Of a stretch of DNA of 64,000 nucleotides, positions 46,770 through 57,757 are shown one piece after another. The stretch comes from Patiria pectinifera (Eukaryota; Echinodermata; Asteroidea; Valvatida; Asterinidae). A model generated the notes under the pieces. The model saw only the letters and a list, made by a program, of their open reading frames with translations. It was not told the origin of the DNA and did no database searches. Both the position numbers and the translations under genes were made by a program. The stretch is taken from contig CM057134.1 in the NCBI GenBank assembly GCA_029964075.1, positions 24,034,905-24,098,904 of the forward strand, written 5' to 3'. The number at the start of each line of letters is the position of its first letter. Positions within the stretch are counted from its first letter, which is position 1.

Positions 46770-47984
46770 TCAACCAGACTCCGGCACACGGTTTTGCGGT
46801 ATGTTATGTAAGCTGGGAGGATGTTCTGGGTGTGTGCTGGAAGAAGAGGCAACTACAGAGGACTGCTGGCATACCAGGGGGAGCACTTGCATCTTTTTCA
46901 GCTTAGGAGACTGGCTACAATGTAATATTGCCCGGTGTTTGGCATTGCAGTGTTTCCACCTCCAACCACAACACAAGGCTAGCCACTCCTTTCTTCTGTG
47001 CAACACCGGAGCAGTTTTGCGTAATGCAAGGCAACCCCCTAGGACCAACAATACCCTTGAACATGGTGACTGGAGCCCAATGAACATAGGATGGATCCAA
47101 AAGTACTCTGGGCTTGGCAATCTTGGCAATGACATAGCTATGCGTGGCTGCAGTTCACCAGGAGGTGGGGTTCTCCACAGCAGCTCACCCTCCCATCTGG
47201 CTGGCTGATTATACTGTGTCGCGCCAGGGAAAGGGCCTAACTTGTGAAGCTCTTTCCTCATCCACTTTTCCTGGGCAGGGCACACAACATTCTGCCAAAC
47301 TAGCGCTGTGGTGTCACTGGGAGCAGGCGGCTTGGGAATGACAGTGGAGGCCTCCCTAATTTGACAGTAGGGCCTGTTCCATTCAGAGAGCATGGTTGCA
47401 GGCTGTGAAGGAGATGCTAGATGAACTGCTCGACTCTCAGGAGGAGATGCTAGATGAACTGCTCGACTCTCAGGAGGAGATGCTAGATGAACTGCTCGAC
47501 TCTCAGGAGGAGATGCTAGATGAACTGCTCGACTCTCAGGAGGAGATGCTAGATGAACTGCTCGACTCTCAGGAGGAGATGCTAGATGAACTGCTCGACT
47601 CTCAGGAGGAGATGCTAGATGAACTGCTCGACTCTCAGGAGGAGATGCTAGATGAACTGCTCGACTCTCAGGAGGAGATGCTGGTGGTGTTGTGGGAATT
47701 TGAGACCACTGGACTTTTTGGACATATTCCCTAATCTGGAGCATTGCTCTGCTTGCTTGCACATCGTTCTTCTTTAAAAGCCACTTTACGTAGCTGATGT
47801 GCTCCTTGTCTTTGGACATTGCAACATGCTTGTACATGTATGTCTCAGTCCTGTGTTTGCCGAATCCAATTCTTTGCAAGCCCTCGTCTCCAGTTTTCTT
47901 GGCAGCATCTCTAGCGCTCATGTTATCTTTAGCTTCAGTCTTAAGTTCCACAACTTGCTGAAATGCTGCCAAGTAGACGATCAA
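46770..47984 (-). pseudogene. Repeat-associated zinc-ribbon ORF related to DUF6729-type genes
   Basis: 404-codon minus-strand ORF. Its N-terminal FGKHRTETYMYKHVAMSKDK followed by YVKWLLKK is the short GK..T..YV.W module. Then comes a Pro-rich part with eight perfect 11-residue repeats (ASPPESRAVHL), then EKWMRKELHKLGPFPG and LPSPEYFWIHPMFI. From about 47085 the homology appears to continue in another frame (HWAPVTMFKGIVGPRGLPC with ITQNC), so the ORF probably carries a frameshift. With 48063-48490 just upstream it would form one gene: two GK-type modules, a Pro-rich linker, then a zinc ribbon. Confidence 0.5.
47408..47671. repeat. Perfect 33-bp minisatellite, eight units
   Basis: The unit consists of GAGGAGATGCTAGATGAACT followed by 13 more bases, repeated eight times with no mismatch apart from the first bases of unit 1. 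Because 33 is a multiple of 3, all six frames stay open. The minus-strand frame (ASPPESRAVHL) continues the flanking ORF and is the likelier coding frame. Perfect identity implies a very recent expansion. Confidence 0.93.
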
Positions 47985-48062
47985 CGATGATAAATTGTCT
48001 GCTGCAGCGCGGGAATCCTTAACAGCACCAGCAAAACCTTCTTTTTCGTGGTCACTCCACAG

Positions 48063-48490
48063 TTACACACAGTACCTAGGATCATTCTCTAACAGCCATA
48101 GAAAAGTTTTATTCAAATACTGGCCAAACTGAAGGTGGTACTGGCCTTTTACTGTTAACTCATGATTGACATCTCCACCAAGTGAAAGAACATTTTTGTT
48201 TGCTTTTGTGATAACTGAAGACTGGGGCAAGGGCTGGTAGGATGTTTGTCCCAACCGCTTGGCGTGTTTGTATGTCTCTTTCACTTGATTTGCAGCCTGG
48301 GAGCACTTCAAACTGACATCTCCATTTATCTTCAGAGGTAAGGCAGGCATTAACTGCTTAGGGGGACTCATCCTGCAAGTACAACTTGGCTTGAAGACAT
48401 GAGGAGACAGACAAACACCCATGAAATACAGCAATCCAAGTATCAGTCCTGTACCAAAGGGGGGAAAAACAATGTGTGTCTTTATTTTCA
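48063..48490 (-). pseudogene. DUF6729-type N-terminal exon with GK-type module
   Basis: The minus-strand ORF ends in GQYHLQFGQYLNKTFLWLLE followed by NDPRYCV and a stop. It is the same module as at 32139 and 33060 (FGKYQ / FKWLLENDLGYC). The Lys/Thr-rich upstream part (QVKETYKHAKRLGQTSYQ) is not recognised. It is probably the 5' exon of the ORF at 46770-47984. Confidence 0.55.
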
Positions 48491-50039
48491 TTTAGTTTCA
48501 TCCAGAATATGTAATTTTAAAACACTCCAGAAAATATGTCAATCATGCAACTGCAATTTAGTGTCTCATTTTAACCATCAGGCAAAAATATATCCTCTTC
48601 GCAGGTAATGTCCAGTTGGATGACTTCACCAATTTCAAAAGGGTATACGTGTAACTCCAAATCAGTCAATTAATTAGGGAAAATTAATCAACTGCAAACC
48701 TCCCACCGTAATTGTGGTTTGATTACAACATCCTTTACCAACACCAGAGAGAGAGAGGGCAATGTCCAAACATAGATTATAATGAAAAATTTTATTTTTA
48801 TTATGGTCTTTATTCGAACAATTAAATTATTATACTTAATGCCACAGTCTTTTCATTATTTTTGTTTAGGATAGGTATTATACACAAACATGTTAGTTGA
48901 GGATTTTGTTTGACCTTGAGCTTTTTTCCACAACAATATACATGTTCATTGATTAATTGAACTGGTTCAAGTGAAAAGAGGAAAAGAAAACTGATTGTAT
49001 GAACTAAATTTAATTGGACAAACTGGCATTGAGGTCATTCCAATGCATTAATTCTGTTTAGTTCTTGCTCAAACCCGATTGCTGGCATGGCATCACTCCC
49101 AGTTGCAAATATCAAAATGTCTTCGAATTTGAGTGTGGACAACTCATCTAACAAAATATGGATATGAATGGATTAAACTTTCTTAACTGTTAGTATCAAT
49201 AAATATAACAGGAGTAGTTATTCACAAAAATTCAGATAAAGATATTGGAGTGGTAGGCCTATATTTGGGCCTTGTATTTAGGACGCCGAAGGTGTACGTG
49301 TACCCCTTGCAAGTTACGACTAAACAAGTGGTAGAGTTGCAGACTTGATACCAAAATAATTAAGCAACTACTGTTTACATCATCAAGCTAAATATGTATT
49401 GATGAGCCCCTTCTATTCTGTCCTAAGTACCATTCTCACTGGATGTTTCGGCCCCTGAAATATTGAAACATTCTTACTTTCTCCGTTGCTTTGATGGCAT
49501 GGGTGTCTCTTCCTCATCAGCTTTTTCAAGGTCTGAGGTCATCTTAGCCAGGTCACACTTCGGTTGGCCTCCGTAGATGCTAAAAACATGTTAACATGTT
49601 TAAATAAAAATTGCGGAACTTTCAGAGATGAGATCTTTCTTCAGAGCAAAGAGAGGGGAAAGTATGCCCTGAAGGAGCATAATTAGTGCTACATGTACGT
49701 AGCTTTTCCAAATTTATTGCACACATGTATGTGCATGTATTTCATACACGTGTAGGTTACTCAAGTTTTTATCACCTATGAAAGTGTCAAGTAGTAACTT
49801 CCAGGCGGTATTTTGTTGGGAGTGAAGGGTTTGGAAACACATTGGAAACAATATTAATAATTAAAGCACTCTATCATTCTAAAAACTTTAATTGTCATTG
49901 ATATCGTCAGTGTTATACCCCATGCACATCATTGCAAGAAACTTGTGCTGCTTTGTGTGTTGATTTGACTACTGACTTGAGATCATAATGTTTAACATAT
50001 GACTTTCATATGTGTCAGTCTTGATTTTATTATTGAAAT
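48491..50039. other. No gene recognised
   Basis: AT-rich, apparently non-coding. Donor-like and acceptor-like sites occur, but no exon could be matched to the chloride channel or to the transposon families. Confidence 0.45.
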
Positions 50040-50392
50040 TTAAGTTGTTGTAGGTTGTAGGATCCGTCTATCTACAACCTGGCACAGGTGCAGGTACATG
50101 CCTGCTGAGTGGAGTTCCCGGTCACTGCAGGTGTCGGTGGGGCAGGTGAGCCTCAATGCCCACAACCTCCGTGGCATCCAAAGGAGCAGCTGGTTTCTTA
50201 GGAGCTGCGTAGCCCTTGGTGGCAGACCATGGATGAGGCTTGGCTGGGGAGGGTACAAGCGGTTGACTTAGCTGTAGTCCACTTGAGCTTTTCCCTTCTT
50301 AGATAGCCTGAAGAGTGCCTGTGATACCCTTTGATGGTCAACCTCTGGTAGACTCTGCTTCCACCCATCATTGAGAAGAAACTCTGAAATTA
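50040..50392 (-). pseudogene. DUF6729-type copy C (zinc-ribbon exon)
   Basis: Aligned by eye with 31240-31600 of copy A. It reads NDGWKQSLPEVDHQRVSQAL then FRLSKKGKAQVDYS, and HGLPPRATQLLRNQLLLWMP then LRLTCPTDTCSDRELHSAGM. Unlike copy A, it keeps one frame through the LLLWMP-TCPTDTC part, which locates copy A's frameshift at its G-run. It is cut at the left (QVVDRRILQ) and the remaining exons are absent. Confidence 0.65.
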
Positions 50393-50810
50393 TTGAAACA
50401 GTATTAAATTATGAAATATGCATCTTGGTTCAATGTTCACACGTGTTGCTCAACTACATCTTCAAGTTGACATCAGTGACATATAGCTTGTTCTTTCAGT
50501 AGCCCTGCAAACTTACACTTTCAGCAATTGCACATTTAAATTAAAAGTCATGGTACTGAGCTTTTGCAGTCTTTGAGATAGAAGGGCCTCTGTCTCTTGA
50601 TGCCTGACTGTCTCCTGTGATAACATGTACATCAATGGATGAAGGAATATAATACAAAACTAGAAATGTGTTTGTGGACAAACACAAGCTGTTTCGGATA
50701 TTTGAAATACTCTGTGCACGTGATGAACACTTGATGAAGTCACTTCGAATGTCATCTGCCAAGTGAAAAGTCAATCAGACATATAGTGCCAAAGTATGAT
50801 TTGAAGAAAA

Positions 50811-51146
50811 ACGTGTACAAACCCTATGGGGAAAAAATCCATCTTTAATTTGAAGTAACCTTACACCTGATGATGTCACGATCACAATTTTTTTCTAGGA
50901 CCATCTGTGGGTGGTAGACTAAGTGTGTACCAAGTCTAACGTCGATCAGATTTACGAAAGTGCCAAAGTAGAATGTTTTAAAACGTGTACAAACCCTATG
51001 GGGAAAAATGCATCTTTAATGTGACGTAACCCAACCCCTGATGACGTCACGATCACAAATTTCTTCTAGGACCATCTGTGGGTGGTAGTCTAAGTGTGTA
51101 CCAGGTCTGACGTCGATCGGATTTACAAAAGTGCCAAAGTGGAGTG
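50811..51146. repeat. 172-bp tandem repeat running into the assembly gap
   Basis: 'acgtgtacaaaccctatggg' occurs at 50811 and again at 50983. Both units continue 'tgatgatgtcacgatcaca' or its variant, 'taggaccatctgtgggtgg', 'gtgtaccaagtct' and 'agtgccaaagt'. The second unit is cut by the N run. A partial earlier unit may start near 50770. The gap therefore probably lies inside a longer array. Confidence 0.88.
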
Positions 51147-51646
51147 NNNNNNNNNNNNNNNNNNNNNNNNNNNNNNNNNNNNNNNNNNNNNNNNNNNNNN
51201 NNNNNNNNNNNNNNNNNNNNNNNNNNNNNNNNNNNNNNNNNNNNNNNNNNNNNNNNNNNNNNNNNNNNNNNNNNNNNNNNNNNNNNNNNNNNNNNNNNNN
51301 NNNNNNNNNNNNNNNNNNNNNNNNNNNNNNNNNNNNNNNNNNNNNNNNNNNNNNNNNNNNNNNNNNNNNNNNNNNNNNNNNNNNNNNNNNNNNNNNNNNN
51401 NNNNNNNNNNNNNNNNNNNNNNNNNNNNNNNNNNNNNNNNNNNNNNNNNNNNNNNNNNNNNNNNNNNNNNNNNNNNNNNNNNNNNNNNNNNNNNNNNNNN
51501 NNNNNNNNNNNNNNNNNNNNNNNNNNNNNNNNNNNNNNNNNNNNNNNNNNNNNNNNNNNNNNNNNNNNNNNNNNNNNNNNNNNNNNNNNNNNNNNNNNNN
51601 NNNNNNNNNNNNNNNNNNNNNNNNNNNNNNNNNNNNNNNNNNNNNN
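51147..51646. other. Assembly gap (500 N)
   Basis: Exactly 500 N, the usual placeholder for a gap of unknown size. Nothing can be said about its content. Confidence 0.99.
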
Positions 51647-52036
51647 AAATATAGATGACCATTGCTAGGTACATGTAGGAAATGACGATTAACTTGATAA
51701 TAGTGCACATGTATGCACTAGGAACTTTCCCAATTCCATCAGAAGCCAACATTGTGCAAAATTAGGCTAAACATTCATGGAAGGTTGTCATTAAAGCTAA
51801 AACATAAAAGTATCAACAAATAGTACCAATACATCCACACACATGTACACAACATGAAACATTTCATTCACTGAAATTGTTTCTCGTTAATTTTTTTTCC
51901 TCACAAATTTAAAGGGACACCTCATAACAAGTATATATGCCCAAGCATCCATCTGTCAACGCACTGCATAGCCTGGCACAAAAACCATTCTTATTTGCAA
52001 ATAGAAAAAGAAAAAATAGGGGGGGGGGAGGTTTAC

Positions 52037-54224
52037 CTGTTTGGAATTTAGCAATGGCATAGTCCATAGCAAATGATAGCAGTGCCATAATGATGCCAAG
52101 TAGCGCTAGAAAGATCCAATCTTCCCCTATCTTACTGAAGACAAAGTCACGGAACCAGATCAGATTAGCTGGAACAAACCAGAGATTTATAAACATTCAA
52201 CACATGTCAAATGATTGAAACATGTCACGCAAATCACTGATGAGTGATGAATAAAGTAGAATGTCACTGATTACGCCAATTACTTATGGATAAAGCGTGA
52301 ACCATGCGTTGATGCAACCCCAACCTCAACAAACATTACAGCTCCAGACTAAACAGAAAACTAAACAACGAGTTAAGCATTAACCATCTATTCCATATGT
52401 CTTTGGTTGAACTCAGAGAAATTAACAAAAGTAGAAATGTCCAGAATACCATGAATACTACATGTATACATGTAACTGCTGTTCTACAGGGCGAGTCAAA
52501 AAAAGCAGAACCCAAACCCCCAAAAATGTTTTTCATATTTAAAAAAATATGTAGCACCAAAAATAATAATGACTGGAAAGCCAATTTCAAAAGTTACTTT
52601 TAGATGAAAAAATTACTGAAATTGCTCAATCAGTTCAAAGAATACCACCATTTAAACGCAATGACCCTAAAACCTGTCTCGTCCAAAAAATCAATTTATT
52701 GCGTGTTTTGACTGTTTGGAACAACAAAGAAAATGACACAGCATACTTGTTTCAACAACCGTCACCAACTGTAGCACACAATATTTTGATTAACAACCCT
52801 GGTTAGGCAAACAATATGATTTATAAAATCTACTACTTTAAAGACATGCCTTCAAAAGGACTTCGTTGCATATTGTTAACGTTTAAACTAAGATTTCATC
52901 GCTGGCGATGTTTGAAGAGAATTGTGACGACAATTGTTGAAATCGCATTTTTTGGACGAGACGGGTTTTAGGGTCAGTGTTTAAATGGTGATTTTTTTTT
53001 ACGGATTGACCAATTTCAGTAATTTTTTTCAATCAAAAGAGGCTTATGAAATTGGCTTTCCAGTCATTATTATTTTTGGAGCTACAAATTTTTTTAAATA
53101 TGAAATATAATTTTTGGGGTTTGGGTTCCACTTTCTTTGACTCACCCTGTATCAACTGAATCATTCAGCCTTACATGTGCACAGCCATGTACATGTATAT
53201 TAGCAGTCTTCAGCAAGTTTTCCATGTACAATTTCTGTCTGTTTTACGTCCACTGCATGTCCAGACCTATTCTAAACTGTACATGTACATGTGCAGGTCT
53301 AACCATGACTGGACACAAAATGGACTGAATAGTTGCAGACGAAAAGACACTTTTTCTGAGGTAACTTTGTTGGACTGTATCGCACTATTCCTAATGGAAC
53401 ATGTTCAAGAAGGAGGTTACCTTATATAAGTCATGTATGTATCAGTACTTACATTTGACTGTATAGCAGCAGGTTCCCCTGTACTGTCTGAACTCATCAT
53501 CCAGCTGCTTCTGTCGTTTCTGCTCCTCCTTCTGTCTAGCTGCCTCAGTCTTAGCAAATTGACTCAATTCCTGCCGATACCTGCCATACATCTGTGGATT
53601 TGCAGGCAGTTTACAATGATTAATCTTACCCAACTTCTTGCCCACTTTTGTAAATGTGACATTTGATGGTACTCCATTATCTGTGCATGACCCATAATTC
53701 TGAACGTTGGGAGCTGGTCTTGCATGTGAGAGACTCTGGTTCTGATCCGAGTCTGTGCGGTTGTTACTCTCTCTTTGTCTGCTCTTGTACATCAACTTGG
53801 AGTATGGTTCACAACTTATATCAGTTTTTGCACTGTCAGTCCTGATAAATAACGTACGAGAGGCAATACTGGCCTCAGCAGCTGTAAGGGATAGTTCATT
53901 GCCAGCTTGGATTGGTTGTAATTCTAATATTGACTCATGTTCAGGTTTGAAATGGACACTGTTTACATCCGTGATCCTCCCAGGGCATGAATGCCGCAGT
54001 TTGTTATATCCACGCTTTGAGTCTGACTTTGGATGCCTTGCAAAAGGGTGCAAGTGTAGCCTAGGGTGCCATCTGTGGTGTTTGGAATGCAGCTTACGTC
54101 TGCCTTGTAGTAGACCAAGCTCCTCATCTGTATCATCATAGTTTCTACGTTTGCTTGTCAAATGTGGCATGGCATTGAGAAATGACACAAATGGTTGAGT
54201 GTATGTTCCCTCTACATATGCCAT
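52037..54224 (-). CDS. CLC-2-like voltage-gated chloride channel, first two exons only
   Basis: CLC family plasma-membrane chloride channel. Exon 1 (53453-54224) encodes a long N-terminus of about 257 residues ending [20 protein letters not shown] and later TCCYTVK. Human CLCN2 has [20 protein letters not shown] at the matching place. Exon 2 (52037-52168) gives [20 protein letters not shown] and [20 protein letters not shown], the start of helix B. The split codon T|CT and the GTAAGT/CAG sites agree, and a GTAAAC donor follows exon 2. All later exons (GSGIPE, GKEGPFVH, CBS domains) should lie to the left but are not seen between the gap and the repeats. An upstream in-frame ATG at 54258-54260 is an alternative start. 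The N-terminus is far longer than that of vertebrate CLC-1/2 and is Ser/Arg/His-rich. I leave the symbol blank because orthology within CLC-1/2/K cannot be settled from two exons. Confidence 0.88.
52487..53149. mobile_element. 663-bp mariner-type MITE with ~200-bp arms
   Basis: It begins CAGGGCGAGTCAAAAAAAGC and ends 'tttctttgactcaccctg', with TA on both sides (52485-52486 and 53150-53151). The arms mirror each other through 'cctgtctcgtccaaaaaat' / 'attttttggacgagacgggt'. The centre is unique AT-rich sequence. It sits in the first intron of the chloride channel. A truncated relative is at 37672. Confidence 0.88.
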
Positions 54225-56391
54225 GATGATGCTGAGTACAGTTGAATTCCAGATGTACAATTATTGAGTATCACAAGGGTCAAATGAAAGGACTCCTGCA
54301 ACGCCCACGATCTTACAAATATTTCTCCAAAAGCCTAAATAAACAATATTAAAGACCCAAATTACAAGAAACTTGTAGCCACCAATGCATTCTGCGACTA
54401 ACTCAGAAACTTTCTGACAATTAAAGTGTATAAACTCCCAGCTTGTAAGCTTTTCCAGGCCTTCGTTTTATGGTTTCAGACCAGAAATAACTGAACAATG
54501 TATGATCAGGCTTGTATGAGCTATTCCAAAAGACAAGCTTTTAGTCAGGAACTCAGAGATCATATCCTTTTCCTGTTTTCCTTTGGTATCGCAATCAATG
54601 TAAGAAGTCCACACATGTGTGATTCACACAAAAAGCTACTATTGGTTTAAAGTTGCAAACATCACAAAACAAAATAATCAAAATATCACAAAATATCTTA
54701 CTGGATTATTAGGGAATGACAGTCTAAAGCATCCTGTAAAATCATGGCTCCTGGTGTGCTGACATTTTCAAGAAAAACAGTATTTTTCCAACGCTGGTTG
54801 GCCGACCAGCATTGGAGAAAACTGGCTTTTTTCAAAAAGTGCTCCTAATTTTTCCTAATTATAGTTATTCCACATTTTCTTGGCAATTGATTACACACCT
54901 GTGAAGGTGAACAAGCCTTCTAGACTTATTCTCCGACCTTACAATTCCCCAAAGTCTATAAATTGCTCCGATCGATCTTAAGTGGGGTCAGGGAACCAGA
55001 CTACAAGAACATGATTGGTTTTCTTGGTTTTTCCAGCATCTACAAGCCCAAAACGTGAAACAAGCAATTTTTACAATTTTTGCTATAACATACTGTACTG
55101 ATCCTCCAATTCCATTTATTTCTGAAAATTGCAGCAAAAGCAAGTATTGTACATTCCCTTTAACACCAACAGATGGCAATTTAAAAATCATTGAGTGTCG
55201 TTCTGACGGGTCATTATGTATGGATGTATGTATGCATGTAAGTATGCACCTGTAAAGACATACAGGTACATGTATTTATCTCCACCCTTATCATGTGAAT
55301 GTCACAAGTTGATCCTGTCCTCCATTAACTCTAACTCCCAGCATGATTAACTAAGAACCATACCCATCCTGGCAAATTCCAACACCATATGGGAAACTGC
55401 ACAGATCTATTTCTGACTTTGTTTCTGGATGTGTGCCAACCCAATGTAAAAGACTGTCAGTTAAGGGGTACAGTACCCATCCTGACAGATTCCAACAAAA
55501 CATGCCGTTGGGGTTTGATGGGTTGAGTTCTGTTAGGCTTCCTAATAATGCATTCTTTAGTAATCAATTGCATAAAATTATGAGGGAAGATGTGATTATG
55601 CGGATAAATGAGCACTTCAATTCTACTTATAAGCAGGAATAAAAGCATGCACCAGTTTGAAGAAAAAAAAGTCATGGCCATGTCACCTTTTTTTTGACAA
55701 GGCTTGTACTTTTTGATAATGTATAGGTGGTGTCTTTTTTTCATGCTGAACTTCATTATGTGATATTTGAAGGTGACTCGTGGGTGCCATTCTTATTTAT
55801 TTCATGCATGTATCGCCCTGAAAGGCACCATAGGTTTAGAACAGTGCCCCCATTGACACCCCCCCCCCCCAACACTTTTATCGATCGACCGGCGCACGAT
55901 TGCTTTGCAATCGCCAATTTTTAGACGTACATTTGTATTTGAAGTATCCATTGAAAGAAACTAAATATTCATTAGAAATTAAATGTTCATTCATAATGAC
56001 GTATTGCACTATCATTGGCCAGCTCATGCGCTGTCATGGTTGTCAATGTCATGCCTATAACGTACCGCTGTTTTCCAGACACTTTCAATTTGACAAGCTG
56101 CCTCCACTTAATTCTGCACAACGTGTGCATCCAAAATGTGCCCTAAAAACACATTTAAAAAAAAAAATTGTATTGGCGAGGCTTCCTGGATTCATCTTGG
56201 GTGAAATCACAAGGTGAGGTGAAAATTGATGTTTGGTGGCCCAGTGCGAAATTCTTTCCTTAACATGATGTAACGTGAATGCGCAAGGCCCGCCGAATCG
56301 AACAGCACCAACCGTAAACCGCATAGGAAAATCGTAATTTCTACCCCAACAAACTGTTCAATAATTACCAAAAAAGTGTCATATTGAGAGA
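54225..56391. other. Upstream region of the chloride channel gene, no other gene
   Basis: It contains a short palindrome at about 54748-54790 ('ccaacgctggttggcc'/'gaccagcattgg'), the dispersed repeat at 54988-55070 shared with 37985-38090, microsatellite-like 'atgtatgtatgcatg' near 55218, and a C-run at 55857-55870. The promoter is not identifiable by eye. Confidence 0.45.
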
Positions 56392-56668
56392 AGGTAGCCC
56401 CATAAATGTGGACAATTTACTGGACTACCTCCGTAAATAAAGGCCACACTTCCACCAATGTACAAAAACATGTTGAACTTTGTCAAATTTGGATTTTCAC
56501 ATTTAGGCTTAGTTTCAAGTTTATTTTTGCTTTAGAAGCATACTCACCCTCTATAGGCTAATCAGAAAGTGCTGCCTTTTTCAGATGTCTACTTTTCGTG
56601 AAATTTCCAGATTCATTAGCACACGTTTGCATATCAAAATTTCAACATGAAATTTCACGAAAATTGTT

Positions 56669-56853
56669 CACGCAGAGATTGTGATCGATCGATGATTTTC
56701 GGTTCCCTCGATCGGAGCGCACCGCGGGGGGTACGGTACTTGCACTTGTACGCATGCGCATACTATCAGTTTGCATGTACTGTACCCCCCCCCCCCCCAC
56801 GGCACGCTCCGAGCGAACCGAAAATCATCGAGCGATCATAATCTCTGTGTGCA
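56669..56853. repeat. 185-bp foldback element
   Basis: 'cacgcagagattgtgatcga' and 'tcgatgattttcggttcc' on the left pair with 'gaaccgaaaatcatcga' and 'gcgatcataatctctgtgtg' on the right. The pairing continues inward through 'cggagcg' and a G-run against a C-run. The loop is about 45 bp and contains 'gtacgcatgcgcatac'. Confidence 0.8.
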
Positions 56854-57220
56854 CGTTTTAAGTGTCAGATTAGCTCAGTGCGGAAAGGGCATATTTTTCA
56901 GCATTTTTGCCTAAAAACAGACAGAATCCAGCGATGTTTGTTAGGCGCACATAACGTGAATATGTCATGAGGTATTGAAGGAAGTTTAGGGGTGAACTGT
57001 GCAGCGGTTCTGTGAGAAATGTCTCTGTTTTGATGGATGTTTTTGTACTTAATTGGTGTTCCGTGCTGCAAACAATTTTGCGGGGTTCTGTGTCTATGAG
57101 ACTTCGCTCACGCAGAGCATCATACTAGTTCTAGGAGCACTAAATTTGGCCTATTTACTGGACTACCTCTGTTTATTTACGGAGGTAGTCCAGTAAATAG
57201 GCCACATTTATGGGGTTACC

Positions 57221-57752
57221 TAGTCCGAAAATTTGGGACTCTCAATAAAATTGTGTATGAGTGTCCCAAAACTTAAGGTATTAAAAACATGCAATACAAG
57301 AAAATAGACTGGCACCTAAAACAACCAGTCCAACACAGCTTCAGTAGTGCATCAATCAACCATGCCAAAAGATTTTAAGAAACATGTGGTATGAACCGGG
57401 AACTAGTCTCAATTTACTACACATTTCTCCATAGTCAAGCCACCAGACTAATAACCCTGAATGAAGAGGTCAGTCTTTTCAAATAGTTGGATCATGGTTG
57501 GACATGTACCAGTCTAGTCTTTAGCCCCATTTTGAAATCAATTGACTTCCCTCTCATATATGTGCAAAATATTGAAGAAAAGTCTCCTTTAAAAATTGAA
57601 TTGAGTCTGCAAACTTGGTTGGTGAAATAATGAGGACATATTTACTTTGCCCCAGTGGAATTTTTGGAGAAATTTGCAGACTAAACTGTGAGTAAAGTGG
57701 GCCTGATTTAGTTTTGCACGTATCAGAGCACTCCAGAGCCCTGTCTGGGGGC
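57221..57752. mobile_element. 532-bp dispersed element, copy 2, TACC duplication
   Basis: Nearly identical to 13528-14051 along its length. TACC is duplicated at 57217-57220 and 57753-57756. It begins TAGTCCGAAAATTTGGGACT and ends 'agccctgtctgggggc'. Confidence 0.78.
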
Positions 57753-57757
57753 TACCT

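Larger units (their letters stand above)
56392..57757. mobile_element. Inverted-repeat DNA element carrying two further insertions
   Basis: The left end AGGTAGCCCCATAAATGTGG ('..tttactggactacctccg') is mirrored at 57155-57220 plus 57757 ('ggaggtagtccagtaaatag', 'gccacatttatggggttacc', then t). Inside are the foldback at 56669-56853 and, placed exactly at the right terminus, the 532-bp element at 57221-57752. Removing the latter and one TACC restores a right end AGGTAACCCC in mirror image to the left. Confidence 0.7.

Noticed and set aside
47396-47734. Plus-strand ORF with eight EEMLDELLDSQ repeats
   Set aside because: A 33-bp unit keeps every frame open. The minus-strand frame continues on both sides into recognisable transposon-type sequence, so this is a shadow.
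51016-51752. Long open frames across the gap on both strands
   Set aside because: They are open only because N codons are read as X; the known ends are satellite sequence.
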